64,000 nt of DNA, taken from positions 6,567,783-6,631,782 of the forward strand of contig OZ026606.1 in assembly GCA_964020085.1 (NCBI GenBank), written 5' to 3'. Below the pieces are notes generated by a model. It did no database searches. It worked only from the letters and a program-made list of their open reading frames with translations, and was not told the DNA's origin. Shown one piece after another: positions 35,468-49,133 of the stretch. Made by a program: the position numbers and the translations under genes. Positions within the stretch are counted from its first letter, which is position 1. Every line of letters begins with the position of its first letter. This DNA is from Micromussa lordhowensis (taxonomy: Eukaryota; Cnidaria; Anthozoa; Scleractinia; Lobophylliidae).

Positions 35468-37238
35468 ACACGGTATTCATAACATCAGACATACATCAGT
35501 TAAAAAAAAGAAAATAGGTTGTAGCGTGAACTCACTACCAGTCTATAGCCATTCAAAGTTATTTCGTGTAGTAGCACATTGATAAAGAAGGAATTACTCT
35601 GTCTTTAAGATACACAGAGCTAAATTCCTCGGCAAAGGGACGTTTCCAGCATTCAGCTGGATCCAACAATCCCAACAAGCCCGGAAGGGGCTGGCTGGCT
35701 GGCTGTCTGCCTGCCTGCCTGCCAACGAAATGGCTTGGGTGCAAACTGTGTCGATGAACGGGAACGTCCAACACATGTGGGATGCGTTGTCTGTAATACT
35801 TAAAATAAACTCACGACAGCTGAAAAACAACGCATTTCAATTCTCTTGGCAGTCTAGCAACTTGCCAAGCTCTATGCTGATCTATCGAACTAACAATTTG
35901 CTTGAATCTAGTCCATTTTAACTTGTCTGACATGCACGCACTCTCAGTCGGACCTCCAAACTTCAAAAACTATCCACCCCGACTATTTATGCTAATATTC
36001 CCAAGGGACGTCAGGGTGGCCAAATGGTTAACGTGGTGCGCTACGAAGACAGCGAAGGTCGCAGGTCGTGGGTTCGAATCACACTACCGCATAGGGGTTA
36101 TTCTCAAACTGGCTTGGGGGCCGAATAACCTTTCCCCGGCTACGTGGTACGTGGAGATTTGGGTCTGCGAACAAGGAATTACTCTCAAACTGGCTTGGGG
36201 GCCGAGTAATTCCTCCCCCAAGAAATCCTGCGAGGTTTTTTGGGTTTTTATTTCTGCTTGCCTTGATTTTCCTGATCATTTTTTTTTCCTTTTTCCTGCT
36301 CGTAATTCCTTGTTAGTTTTGCTTTTCCCTACTTTCGGTATTTTTTTAACTTTTCATCAGCGCTAGAAACGGAAAAACAAGAAGCGTTTTGCGGCATTAT
36401 GGCTTCCTAAGATTTTTAATTTAGCCCGCGGTGAAATTTTAAGTTACTTTCTTTGTTTTCTTGGCTTAAACTCACTTCTACCAAACATAGGTTGTATTTG
36501 ATTTTATTTGATGTGACTTGATTGCAGAATAATTCTTCAATGATCAACTGTTTCATCAAGTCGCAACCTGCCAGAAACTACATTATCGCGTGTTCAGTGT
36601 ACTATTTCTTTGGCATTTGAGATCATCTGGTTCAGAGCGACAACAACGTTTGAACTCCACGAGGGTGTTCACGTCTTAAAACATGGCCACGAACAGAGTG
36701 AAAGGAAATCTCGTCAAAGACCGACCGATCGTGAGTAGCATTTCCTTGCTTTCTCCAATTCAGGCGTTTTCGGGCTAGCTAACTATGAGAAAAAACTGTC
36801 TGTCATTCGCTAGCGGGAGAGAGATTTGTTTGTGTGACTACCGGTCGATGATCATTGACGTAGGGACAACATACGGAGTGTTCGCTTACTCCTAATTGTG
36901 GCCTAGTTTGCTTGAAGTTCAATCGATTCTCGATGTACGAAGCTCTTGTTCAATCCATTTAGGACGATGCAGGCCTTCACAGAAAGCCATAGTTCAGCTC
37001 TCCGCTGCGGCTTTGATATGTGGAGGTTTGTGTTGACAAGACGCGAACTTTTTGTTGGAAGGACGGTTATTTTAATTGTACAATTCCTGATTGGATGAAA
37101 AGACGTTGGATGTAGTCTTTTTGGCCTCAAAAGCCATACAGGAGAGTAATTTCCTTTTAGATGGAGATGCGCAGATGGTACTCTCGAGACGACATGGCCA
37201 TATTTATGCACAGTTATATATTTCGGTGCATAGTCTTA
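35468..37238 (+). repeat. Macrosatellite unit 21 (1,771 bp)
   Basis: It has ACCTTTCCCC near 36128, AGAAATCC near 36223, T6 then GGG, CTTGCCTTG and AATTCAGGCG near 36757. CAATCCATTT, GCGGCTTTG and GAAGGACGG are synonymous in the minus-strand frame. Confidence 0.95.
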
Positions 37239-37456
37239 ACACGGTATTCATAACATCAGACATACATCAGTTAAAAAAAAGAAAATAGGTTGTAGCGTGA
37301 ACTCACTACCAGTCTATAGCCATTCAAAGTTATTTCGTGTAGTAGCACATTGATAAAGAAGGAATTACTCTGTCTTTAAGATACACAGAGCTAAATTCCT
37401 CGGCAAAGGGACGTTTCCAGCATTCAGCTGGATCCAACAATCCCAACAAGCCCGGA

Positions 37457-37487
<31 letters not shown>

Positions 37488-39022
37488 GTCTGCCTGCCTG
37501 CCTGCCAACGAAATGGCTTGGGTGCAAACTGTGTCGATGAACGGGAACGTCCAACACATGTGGGATGCGTTGTCTGTAATACTTAAAATAAACTCACGAC
37601 AGCTGAAAAACAACGCATTTCAATTCTCTTGGCAGTCTAGCAACTTGCCAAGCTCTATGCTGATCTATCGAACTAACAATTTGCTTGAATCTAGTCCATT
37701 TTAACTTGTCTGACATGCACGCACTCTCAGTCGGACCTCCAAACTTCAAAAACTATCCACCCCGACTATTTATGCTAATATTCCCAAGGGACGTCAGGGT
37801 GGCCAAATGGTTAACATGGTGCGCTACGAAGACAGCGAAGGTCGCAGGTCGTGGGTTCGAATCACACTACCGCATAGGGGTTATTCTCAAACTGGCTTGG
37901 GGGCCGACTAACCTCTCCCCGGCTACGTGGTACGTGGAGATTTGGGTCTGCGAACAAGGAATTACTCTCAAACTGGCTTGGGGGCCGAGTAATTCCTCCC
38001 CCAAGAAGTCCTGCGAGGTTTTTTTGGTTTTTATTTCTGCTTGTCTTGATTTTCCTGATCATTTTTTTTTTCCTTTTTCCTGCTCGTAATTCCTTGTTAG
38101 TTTTGCTTTTCCCTACTTTCGGTATTTTTTTAACTTTTCATCAGCGCCAGAAACGGAAAAACAAGAAGCGTTTTGCGGCATTATGGCTTCCTAAGATTTT
38201 TAATTTAGCCCGCGGTGAAATTTTAAGTTACTTTCTTTGTTTTCTTGGCTTAAACTCACTTCTACCAAACATAGGTTGTATTTGATTTTATTTGATGTGA
38301 CTTGATTGCAGAATAATTCTTCAATGATCAACTGTTTCATCAAGTCGCAACCTGCCAGAAACTACATTATCGCGTGTTCAGTGTACTATTTCTTTGGCAT
38401 TTGAGATCATCTGGTTCAGAGCGACAACAACGTTTGAACTCCACGAGGGTGTTCACGTCTTAAAACATGGCCACGAACAGAGTGAAAGGAAATCTCGTCA
38501 AAGACCGACCGATCGTGAGTAGCATTTCCTTGCTTTCTCCAATTGAGGCGTTTTCGGGCTAGCTAACTATGAGAAAAAACTGTCTGTCATTCGCTAGCGG
38601 GAGAGAGATTTGTTTGTGTGACTACCGGTCGATGATCATTGACGTAGGGACAACATACGGAGTGTTCGCTTACTCCTAATTGTGGCCTAGTTTGCTTGAA
38701 GTTCAATCGATTCTCGATGTACGAAGCTCTTGTTCAGTCCATTTAGGACGATGCAGGCCTTCACAGAAAGCCATAGTTCAGCTCTCCGCTGCGGTTTTGA
38801 TATGTGGAGGTTTGTGTTGACAAGACGCGAACTTTTTGTTGGAAGCACGGTTATTTTAATTGTACAATTCCTGATTGGATGAAAAGACGTTGGATGTAGT
38901 CTTTTTGGCCTCAAAAGCCATACAGGAGAGTAATTTCCTTTTAGATGGAGATGCGCAGATGGTACTCTCGAGACGACATGGCCATATTTATGCACAGTTA
39001 TATATTTCGGTGCATAGTCTTA
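37239..39022 (+). repeat. Macrosatellite unit 22 (1,784 bp)
   Basis: It has a longer CTGN tract (six CTGG), TTAACATGGTG near 37811 and GACTAACC in hairpin 1. CAGCGCCAG near 38142 removes a TAG and lengthens one spurious plus-strand frame. Confidence 0.95.
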
Positions 39023-40794
39023 ACACGGTATTCATAACATCAGACATACATCAGTTAAAAAAAAGAAAATAGGTTGTAGCGTGAACTCACTACCAGTCTA
39101 TAGCCATTCAAAGTTATTTCGTGTAGTAGCACATTGATAAAGAAGGAATTACTCTGTCTTTAAGATACACAGAGCTAAATTCCTCGGCAAAGGGACGTTT
39201 CCAGCATTCAGCTGGATCCAACAATCCCAACAAGCCCGGAAGGGGCTGGCTGGCTGGCTGTCTGCCTGCCTGCCTGCCAACGAAATGGCTTGGGTGCAAA
39301 CTGTGTCGATGAACGGGAACGTCCAACACATGTAGGATGCGTTGTCTGTAATACTTAAAATAAACTCACGACAGCTGAAAAACAACGCATTTCAATTCTC
39401 TTGGCAGTCTAGCAACTTGCCAAGCTCTATGCTGATCTATCGAACTAACAATTTGCTTGAATCTAGTCCATTTTAACTTGTCTGACATGCACGCACTCTC
39501 AGTCGGACCTCCAAACTTCAAAAACTATCCACCCCGACTATTTATGCTAATATTCCCAAGGGACGCCAGGGTGGCCAAATGGTTAACGTGGTGCGCTACG
39601 AAGACAGCGAAGGTCGCAGGTCGTGGGTTCGAATCACACTACCGCATAGGGGTTATTCTCAAACTGGCTTGGGGGCCGAATAAACTCTCCCCGGCTACGT
39701 GGTACGTGGAGATTTGGGTGTGCGAACAAGGAATTACTCTCAAACTGGCTTGTGGGCCGAGTAATTCCTCCCCCAAGAAGTCCTGCGAGGTTTTTTGGGT
39801 TTTTATTTCTGCTTGTCTTGATTTTCCTGATCATTTTTTTTTTCCTTTTTCCTGCTCGTAATTCCTTGTTAGTTTTGCTTTTCCCTACTTTCGGTATTTT
39901 TTTAACTTTTCATCAGCGCTAGAAACGGAAAAACAAGAAGCGTTTTGCGGCATTATGGCTTCCTAAGATTTTTAATTTAGCCCGCGGTGAAATTTTAAGT
40001 TACTTTCTTTGTTTTCTTGGCTTAAACTCACTTCTACCAAACATAGGTTGTATTTGATTTTATTTGATGTGACTTGATTGCAGAATAATTCTTCAATGAT
40101 CAACTGTTTCATCAAGTCGCAACCTGCCAGAAACTACATTATCGCGTGTTCAGTGTACTATTTCTTTGGCATTTGAGATCATCTGGTTCAGAGCGACAAC
40201 AACGTTTGAACTCCACGAGGGTGTTCACGTCTTAAAACATGGCCACGAACAGAGTGAAAGGAAATCTCGTCAAAGACCGACCGATCGTGAGTAGCATTTC
40301 CTTGCTTTCTCCAATTGAGGCGTTTTCGGGCTAGCTAACTATGAGAAAAAACTGTCTGTCATTCGCTAGCGGGAGAGAGATTTGTTTGTGTGACTACCGG
40401 TCGATGATCATTGACGTAGGGACAACATACGGAGTGTTCGCTTACTCCTAATTGTGGCCTAGTTTGCTTGAAGTTCAATCGATTCTCGATGTACGAAGCT
40501 CTTGTTCAGTCCATTTAGGACGATGCAGGCCTTCACAGAAAGCCATAGTTCAGCTCTCCGCTGCGGTTTTGATATGTGGAGGTTTGTGTTGACAAGACGC
40601 GAACTTTTTGTTGGAAGCACGGTTATTTTAATTGTACAATTCCTGATTGGATGAAAAGACGTTGGATGTAGTCTTTTTGGCCTCAAAAGCCATACAGGAG
40701 AGTAATTTCCTTTTAGATGGAGATGCGCAGATGGTACTCTCGAGACGACATGGCCATATTTATGCACAGTTATATATTTCGGTGCATAGTCTTA
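39023..40794 (+). repeat. Macrosatellite unit 23 (1,772 bp)
   Basis: Several private changes fall in the cassette: GACGCCAGG near 39562, AATAAACTC near 39679, GGGTGTGCG near 39717 and GCTTGTGGGCC in the loop of hairpin 2. The T-run is T6 then GGG. CATGTAGG lies near 39329. Confidence 0.95.
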
Positions 40795-41011
40795 ACACGG
40801 TATTCATAACATCAGACATACATCAGTTAAAAAAAGAAAATAGGTTGTAGCGTGAACTCACTACCAGTCTATAGCCATTCAAAGTTATTTCGTGTAGTAG
40901 CACATTGATAAAGAAGGAATTACTCTGTCTTTAAGATACACAGAGCTAAATTCCTCGGCAAAGGGACGTTTCCAGCATTCAGCTGGATCCAACAATCCCA
41001 ACAAGCCCGGA

Positions 41012-41042
<31 letters not shown>

Positions 41043-42576
41043 GTCTGCCTGCCTGCCTGCCAACGAAATGGCTTGGGTGCAAACTGTGTCGATGAACGGG
41101 AACGTCCAACACATGTGGGATGCGTTGTCTGTAATACTTAAAATAAACTCACGACAGCTGAAAAACAACGCATTTCAATTATCTTGGCAGTCTAGCAACT
41201 TGCCAAGCTCTATGCTGATCTATCGAACTAACAATTTGCTTGAATCTAGTCCATTTTAACTTGTCTGACATGCACGCACTCTCAGTCGGACCTCCAAACT
41301 TCAAAAACTATCCACCCCGACTATTTATGCTAATATTCCCAAGGGACGTCAGGGTGGCCAAATGGTTAACGTGGTGCGCTACGAAGACAGCGCAGGTCGC
41401 AGGTCGTGGGTTCGAATCACACTACCGCATAGGGGTTATTCTCAAACTGGCTTGGGGGCCGAATAACCTCTCCCCGGCTACGTGGTACGTGGAGATTTGG
41501 GTCTGCGAACAAGGAATTACTCTCAAACTGGCTTGGGGGCCGAGTAATTCCTCCGCCAAGAAGTCCTGCGAGGTTTTTTTGGTTTTTATTTCTGCTTGTC
41601 TTGATTTTCCTGATCATTTTTTTTTCCTTTTTCCTGCTCGTAATTCCTTGTTAGTTTTGCTTTTCCCTACTTTCGGTATTTTTTTAACTTTTCATCAGCG
41701 CTAGAAACGGAAAAACAAGAAGCGTTTTGCGGCATTATGGCTTCCTAAGATTTTTAATTTAGCCCGCGGTGAAATTTTAAGTTACTTTCTTTGTTTTCTT
41801 GGCTTAAACTCACTTCTACCAAACATAGGTTGTATTTGATTTTATTTGATGTGACTTGATTGCAGAATAATTCTTCAATGATCAACTGTTTCATCAAGTC
41901 GCAACCTGCCAGAAACTACATTATCGCGTGTTCAGTGTACTATTTCTTTGGCATTTGAGATCATCTGGTTCAGAGCGACAACAACGTTTGAACTCCACGA
42001 GGGTGTTCACGTCTTAAAACATGGCCACGAACAGAGTGAAAGGAAATCTCGTCAAAGACCGACCGATCGTGAGTAGCATTTCCTTGCTTTCTCCAATTGA
42101 GGCGTTTTCGGGCTAGCTAACTATGAGAAAAAACTGTCTGTCATTCGCTAGCGGGAGAGAGATTTGTTTGTGTGACTACCGGTCGATGATCATTGACGTA
42201 GGGACAACATACGGAGTGTTCGCTTACTCCTAATTGTGGCCTAGTTTGCTTGAAGTTCAATCGATTCTCGATGTACGAAGCTCTTGTTCAGTCCATTTAG
42301 GACGATGCAGGCCTTCACAGAAAGCCATAGTTCAGCTCTCCGCTGCGGTTTTGATATGTGGAGGTTTGTGTTGACAAGACGCGAACTTTTTGTTGGAAGC
42401 ACGGTTATTTTAATTGTACAATTCCTGATTGGATGAAAAGACGTTGGATGTAGTCTTTTTGGCCTCAAAAGCCATACAGGAGAGTAATTTCCTTTTAGAT
42501 GGAGATGCGCAGATGGTACTCTCGAGACGACATGGCCATATTTATGCACAGTTATATATTTCGGTGCATAGTCTTA
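40795..42576 (+). repeat. Macrosatellite unit 24 (1,782 bp)
   Basis: AATTATCTTGG near 41177, AGCGCAGGTC near 41389 and CCTCCGCCAAG near 41550 are shared only with unit 25. Confidence 0.95.
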
Positions 42577-42793
42577 ACACGGTATTCATAACATCAGACA
42601 TACATCAGTCAAAAAAAGAAAATAGGTTGTAGCGTGAACTCACTACCAGTCTATAGCCATTCAAAGTTATTTCGTGTAGTAGCACATTGATAAAGAAGGA
42701 ATTACTCTGTCTTTAAGATACACAGAGCTAAATTCCTCGGCAAAGGGACGTTTCCAGCATTCAGCTGGATCCAACAATCCCAACAAGCCCGGA

Positions 42794-42829
<36 letters not shown>

Positions 42830-44362
42830 TCTGCCTGCCTGCCTGCCAACGAAATGGCTTGGGTGCAAACTGTGTCGATGAACGGGAACGTCCAACACAT
42901 GTGGGATGCGTTGTCTGTAATACTTAAAATAAACTCACGACAGCTGAAAAACAACGCATTTCAATTATCTTGGCAGTCTAGCAACTTGCCAAGCTCTATG
43001 CTGATCTATCGAACTAACAATTTGCTTGAATCTAGTCCATTTTAACTTGTCTGACATGCACGCACTCTCAGTCGGACCTCCAAACTTCAAAAACTATCCA
43101 CCCCGACTATTTATGCTAATATTCCCAAGGGACGTCAGGGTGGCCAAATGGTTAACGTGGTGCGCTACGAAGACAGCGCAGGTCGCAGGTCGTGGGTTCG
43201 AATCACACTACCGCATAGGGGTTATTCTCAAACTGGCTTGGGGGCCGAATAACCTCTCCCCGGCTACGTGGTACGTGGAGATTTGGGTCTGCGAACAAGG
43301 AATTACTCTCAAACTGGCTTGGGGGCCGAGTAATTCCTCCGCCAAGAAGTCCTGCGAGGTTTTTTTGGTTTTTATTTCTGCTTGTCTTGATTTTCCTGAT
43401 CATTTTTTTTTCCTTTTTCCTGCTCGTAATTCCTTGTTAGTTTTGCTTTTCCCTACTTTCGGTATTTTTTTAACTTTTCATCAGCGCTAGAAACGGAAAA
43501 ACAAGAAGCGTTTTGCGGCATTATGGCTTCCTAAGATTTTTAATTTAGCCCGCGGTGAAATTTTAAGTTACTTTCTTTGTTTTCTTGGCTTAAACTCACT
43601 TCTACCAAACATAGGTTGTATTTGATTTTATTTGATGTGACTTGATTGCAGAATAATTCTTCAATGATCAACTGTTTCATCAAGTCGCAACCTGCCAGAA
43701 ACTACATTATCGCATGTTCAGTGTACTATTTCTTTGGCATTTGAGATCATCTGGTTCAGAGCGACAACAACGTTTGAACTCCACGAGGGTGTTCACGTCT
43801 TAAAACATGGCCACGAACAGAGTGAAAGGAAATCTCGTCAAAGACCGACCGATCGTGAGTAGCATTTCCTTGCTTTCTCCAATTGAGGCGTTTTCGGGCT
43901 AGCTAACTATGAGAAAAAACTGTCTGTCATTCGCTAGCGGGAGAGAGATTTGTTTGTGTGACTACCGGTCGATGATCATTGACGTAGGGACAACATACGG
44001 AGTGTTCGCTTACTCCTAATTGTGGCCTAGTTTGCTTGAAGTTCAATCGATTCTCGATGTACGAAGCTCTTGTTCAGTCCATTTAGGACGATGCAGGCCT
44101 TCACAGAAAGCCATAGTTCAGCTCTCCGCTGCGGTTTTGATATGTGGAGGTTTGTGTTGACAAGACGCGAACTTTTTGTTGGAAGCACGGTTATTTTAAT
44201 TGTACAATTCCTGATTGGATGAAAAGACGTTGGATGTAGTCTTTTTGGCCTCAAAAGCCATACAGGAGAGTAATTTCCTTTTAGATGGAGATGCGCAGAT
44301 GGTACTCTCGAGACGACATGGCCATATTTATGCACAGTTATATATTTCGGTGCATAGTCTTA
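42577..44362 (+). repeat. Macrosatellite unit 25 (1,786 bp; near-duplicate of unit 24)
   Basis: The three unit-24 markers recur at an offset of 1,786 bp. It differs by one more CTGG step, CAGTCAAAAA near 42606 and CGCATGTTC near 43711. Confidence 0.95.
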
Positions 44363-46134
44363 ACACGGTATTCATAACATCAGACATACATCAGTTAAAA
44401 AAAAGAAAATAGGTTGTAGCGTGAACTCACTACCAGTCTATAGCCATTCAAAGTTATTTCGTGTAGTAGCACATTGATAAAGAAGGAATTACTCTGTCTT
44501 TAAGATACACAGAGCTAAATTCCTCGGCAAAGGGACGTTTCCAGCGTTCAGCTGGATCCAACAATCCCAACAAGCCCGGAAGGGGCTGGCTGGCTGGCTG
44601 TCTGCCTGCCTGCCTGCCAACGAAATGGCTTGGGTGCAAACTGTGTCGATGAACGGGAACGTCCAACACATGGGGGATGCGTTGTCTGTAATACTTAAAA
44701 TAAACTCACGACAGCTGAAAAACAACGCATTTCAATTCTCTTGGCAGTCTAGCAACTTGCCAAGCTCTATGCTGATCTATCGAACTAACAATTTGCTTGA
44801 ATCTAGTCCATTTTAACTTGTCTGACATGCACGCACTCTCAGTCGGACCTCCAAACTTCAAAAACTATCCACCCCGACTATTTATGCTAATATTCCCAAG
44901 GGACGTCAGGGTGGCCAAATGGTTAACGTGGTGCGCTACGAAGACAGCGAAGGTCGCAGGTCGTGGGTTCGAATCACACTACCGCATAGGGATTATTCTC
45001 AAACTGGCTTGGGGGCCGAATAACCTCTCCCCGGCTACGTGGTACGTGGAGATTTGGGTCTGCGAACAAGGAATTACTCTCAAACTGGCTTGGGGGCCGA
45101 GTAATTCCTCCCCCAAGAAGTCCTGCGAGGTTTTTTGGGTTTTTATTTCTGCTTGTCTTGATTTTCCTGATCATTTTTTTTTTCCTTTTTCCTGCTCGTA
45201 ATTCCTTGTTAGTTTTGCTTTTCCCTACTTTCGGTATTTTTTTAACTTTTCATCAGCGCTAGAAACGGAAAAACAAGAAGCGTTTTGCGGCATTATGGCT
45301 TCCTAAGATTTTTAATTTAGCCCGCGGTGAAATTTTAAGTTACTTTCTTTGTTTTCTTGGCTTAAACTCACTTCTACCAAACATAGGTTGTATTTGATTT
45401 TATTTGATGTGACTTGATTGCAGAATAATTCTTCAATGAACAACTGTTTCATCAAGTCGCAACCTGCCAGAAATTACATTATCGCGTGTTCAGTGTACTA
45501 TTTCTTTGGCATTTGAGATCATCTGGTTCTATGCGACAACAACGTTTGAACTCCACGAGGGTGTTCACGTCTTAAAACATGGCCACGAACAGAGTGAAAG
45601 GAAATCTCGTCAAAGACCGACCGATCGTGAGTAGCATTTCCTTGCTTTCTCCAATTGAGGCGTTTTCGGGCTAGCTAACTATGAGAAAAAACTGTCTGTC
45701 ATTCGCTAGCGGGAGAGAGATTTGTTTGTGTGACTACCGGTCGATGATCATTGACGTAGGGACAACATACGGAGTGTTCGCTTACTCCTAATTGTGGCCT
45801 AGTTTGCTTGAAGTTCAATCGATTCTCGATGTACGAAGCTCTTGTTCAGTCCATTTAGGACGATGTAGGCCTTCACAGAAAGCCATAGTTCAGCTCTCCG
45901 CTGCGGTTTTGATATGTGGAGGTTTGTGTTGACAAGACGCGAACTTTTTGTTGGAAGCACGGTTATTTTAATTGTACAATTCCTGATTGGATGAAAAGAC
46001 GTTGGATGTAGTCTTTTTGGCCTCAAAAGCCATACAGGAGAGTAATTTCCTTTTAGATGGAGATGCGCAGATGGTACTCTCGAGACGACATGGCCATATT
46101 TATGCACAGTTATATATTTCGGTGCATAGTCTTA
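44363..46134 (+). repeat. Macrosatellite unit 26 (1,772 bp)
   Basis: It has AGCGTTCAGC near 44543 and ATGGGGGATG near 44670. AGGGATTATTC near 44988 unpairs one position of hairpin 1. It also has T6 then GGG, AATGAACAAC near 45436, TCTATGCGAC near 45528 and GATGTAGGCC near 45863. Confidence 0.95.
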
Positions 46135-46353
46135 ACACGGTATTCATAACATCAGACATACATCAGTTAAAAAAAAGAAAATAGGTTGTAGCGTGAACTC
46201 ACTACCAGTCTATAGCCATTCAAAGTTATTTCGTGTAGTAGCACATTGATAAAGAAGGAATTACTCTGTCTTTAAGATACACAGAGCTAAATTCCTCGGC
46301 AAAGGGACGTTTCCAGCATTCAGCTGGATCCAACAATCCCAACAAGCCCGGAA

Positions 46354-46396
46354 TTTTTTTTTTTTTTAAAACATATAAAAGCCTGGAGAACCAGGC
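46354..46396 (-). other. LINE 3' end: hairpin plus poly(A)
   Basis: On the element's sense strand, a perfect stem-loop GCCTGG-TTCT-CCAGGC (plus-strand 46381-46396) lies 13 nt before the A14 tail. 3' stem-loops recognised by the RT are known in several LINE families, so this may be the element's recognition signal. Confidence 0.6.
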
Positions 46397-46616
46397 GAGT
46401 TTATTACTTCTAGGGTAATTAACAATACATATGGTACAAATAGGTACAAGCTAATTACAAATTACAGTGACTAACAAGCTACAAGTGTCAGTTGAAAGAA
46501 AAGTGTTCATTTCCAACTCGTGGACAGCCACTAACAGCGCGCAGGCGCAAGGCCCGGAGTAGGCGGCCGCCACGTGAGTGGGTAGCAAAAGATATTTACT
46601 ATTTACACGGGGATAT
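46397..46616 (-). other. LINE 3' UTR
   Basis: About 220 bp between the ORF2 stop and the terminal hairpin. It includes a short GC-rich patch with GCGGCCGCC near 46562 and CACGTG near 46571. I see no gene in it. Confidence 0.8.
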
Positions 46617-49133
46617 TTACAAAAGGGGAAAGGGAGTAATCCGATCGCTAGAGTCAACTGAGCACAGCACGTTCTTATAAGACCAGAAATTCCTGACACT
46701 GTCAGGACTATTGCCACAGATCCGCTTGTGAACATCATTTTTCACGAGACGAATTATCTGTTTAGAGCTCAACAAAGAATTACGGTGAGTGGCGCGATTT
46801 CTAGCAAACCAACACCAATACAAAATAGTGGCTACTAAATAAACAAAAAGTGAAAAACCGGGGGAGGGTTGAACGCAAAGGAAGGGAAAATAAATCGACT
46901 TGGGAGACACAGAGAAAGGGGAGCCAAGAAGGGTGCTAAGTAGGGGGGAGAAGTGATTCCAGAGCTTTACTACTCTGGAACACTCTAAGAAGCAATGCTC
47001 AATTGTCTCAACACGATTACATACAGCACATTTGTCACTATTTATACAGCCCCAACGTTTAAGCGCATAACAGACTCTAATAACTCGATGAATTAATAGC
47101 CAGATTAAATCATTCTTTTTGTTCTCAACCATCTTAAATCTAGATTTACGCCACACCCAAGCCCACCGATTAATGGGACGACCGACGACGGAGCCCCAGA
47201 AACCAGCAGACTTGGGCGCAACTGGAGGAACGTATAGAAGCAACAAATAGAGGGATTTACAGGAAAGATCATCAGGTAAGGACTTATAAGTAGAAAATAA
47301 AAACCTAAAGGATTCTAAACACTTAACATAATACCTAGAAGGGACATCAGACGAGGGGTACAGATTGGAAGAAAAGGAAAAGCGATTATCGAAAGTAGTC
47401 AACCTATTACCTAAAAAATAACGTGCGAGATAGTGCCACTTACAAGTACCGAACTGATCCCGTAGACTGAGAAAATTCGAAAGGCGCAGACTAGCACATT
47501 TAACCTTAAAATTAATGACATTTAGTCCACCAGCTTTAACAGGGGCACAACAGCGTTCTCGACTAACATTTTCCATTTTCCCATTCCAGATGAAAGGCCA
47601 GATGATTGACTTGAATTTGTCACAAACCCACGAGGGAGGGGAAATCACTTTCGCAACATGCCACAGACGACTAGCGCCCAAAACATTAACAATAAGCGAA
47701 CGACCAATGAAAGAGAGATCCCTCTGCTTCCAAAGGCCAAGAACGGAACTTAGTTTATTTAATTTGACGTTCCAATTATCGTCATCAACAGAAACAAGAC
47801 CATTAGAAAAAAATACTCCTAGAATACGAATTTTAGACACCCACTTAAGCCCAAAAGGGGAATCCCCCCGACACCGCCAGCGCCCGAGCCACATGGCTTT
47901 AGACTTTGACGTATTCAGTTTAGCCCCGGAACCTAATTCAAAATGATGAACGACATCGAGCATATGCGAAAGAGATTTTTCAGATTTGAGAATAGAAGTG
48001 GCATCGTCCGCATACTGTGAGATCTTAAATTGAAGACCCCCTGCTCCGGGGAGCAGGAAGCCTTCAATTTCCTTACATTTACGAACCTGGGTAGACAAGA
48101 CCTCCGAAACAAGAACATAAAGAAGGGGAGATAAGGGGCAACCCTGCCTAACCCCACGATGGAGGTAGACAGGGGAAGATAGTGTCCCATTAATCAAAAT
48201 ACGAGAAAACGCATGCGCGTAGAAAATTTCTATCCAGTGACAAAAGGATGGTCCAAAACCGAACTTGCGCAGAACACGCAGCATAAAATTATGGTCTACA
48301 CGGTCAAAAGCCTTTTCTTGATCAAGCGTAACGAGAATCGCAGGTTCATTGGTCTTGTCAATAAAATCTAAGACATCGCGCACTAAGTGTAAATTCGAGA
48401 AAATAGTGCGCCCCAGGACACCACAAGTTTGGTCCTGATGCACAATAGAAGCCATCACTTTTTTTAACCTTTCAGTGATAACTTTCGAAGCCAACTTATA
48501 ATCAGTGTTTAAAAGGGAGATCGGACGCCAATTTTTAGGCAAACGCCGATCGTCTTTTTTATGGATTAAACGTAAAAGTCCTTCATACTGACTCTTGGCA
48601 AGGGAGTCAGCATGAAAGGATTCATTGAGAACAAAAAGAAGTAGTTCGCCGAGGTCATCCCAAAAACAAAGATAAAATTCCGTAGAAAGGCCGTCAGAAC
48701 CGGGCGTTTTGCCAGTCTGAAGACCTTTCAAGGCAACAAACAATTCATCGAGAGTAAAAAGGCCTTCACACATTTGACGTTCATAATCAGTAAGTGAGAA
48801 ATCAAGTGCATCTATGATGTTCGTTTGAATTTGCATGTCAAGAGAATCACATGTAAACAAAGTCTGGTAAAATCGGGTTAAAATAGTTTCCAAATCTTGC
48901 TGCGAACTTTTCTCAACGCCATTCTCATCAAAAAGTGAACTAAAGGAATTAGAGGCGGCACGAGCCTGTTCCAACCGAAAAAAATACCGCGTCGGTTTCT
49001 CACCTTCTTCGAACCATTGGGCGCGAGACCGAATTTTCGCGCCCTCGGCATCTTTAGAAATTAACATAGATAATTGACCCTCAAGATCATCAAGGATGTC
49101 ACCGGACCGCGAAGAATTTTTCGCACGAATCAA
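46617..49133 (-). pseudogene. LINE ORF2 reverse transcriptase fragment (838 codons)
   Basis: The RT domain would copy LINE RNA at the nicked target. Counting from the frame start at 49133, it has TPGSDGLS at 143-150, WRPISLL at 202-208, the catalytic Asp of TLDQEKAFDRVD (269-280), RQGCPLSP at 329-336 and YADD at 374-377. A Cys/His motif (CAVC ... EHCFLEC) lies near the C-terminus, as in L1-type ORF2. The frame is open throughout and ends at TAA 46617-46619. It has no natural ATG: its first codon is TTG, immediately after the frameshift, so it is the continuation of the endonuclease frame. All catalytic residues visible are intact. Confidence 0.93.

Larger units (their letters stand above)
1..46353 (+). 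repeat. Macrosatellite array, left block (26 units plus start of unit 27)
   Basis: Head-to-tail tandem repeat, all copies in one orientation, with unit length mostly 1,757-1,788 bp. I set the unit start at the motif ACACGGTATTCAT, which is where the window begins. Copies differ by scattered single-base changes, by poly(A), poly(T) and CTGN tract length, and by a few small deletions. No conventional gene, rRNA, snRNA or histone unit was recognised in it. The array continues past the left edge. Many short open frames recur every unit, but they are frames through the repeat and I do not call them genes. Confidence 0.98.

Noticed and set aside
1..46353. CRISPR array or other prokaryotic repeat system
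   Set aside because: The regular period is 1.77 kb with no short repeat/spacer pattern, and the context is eukaryotic (LINE, tRNA-derived repeats).
47515..47946. Plus-strand open frames inside the LINE, such as 47515-47946 and 49766-50074
   Set aside because: They are antisense shadows of ORF2, with no independent support.
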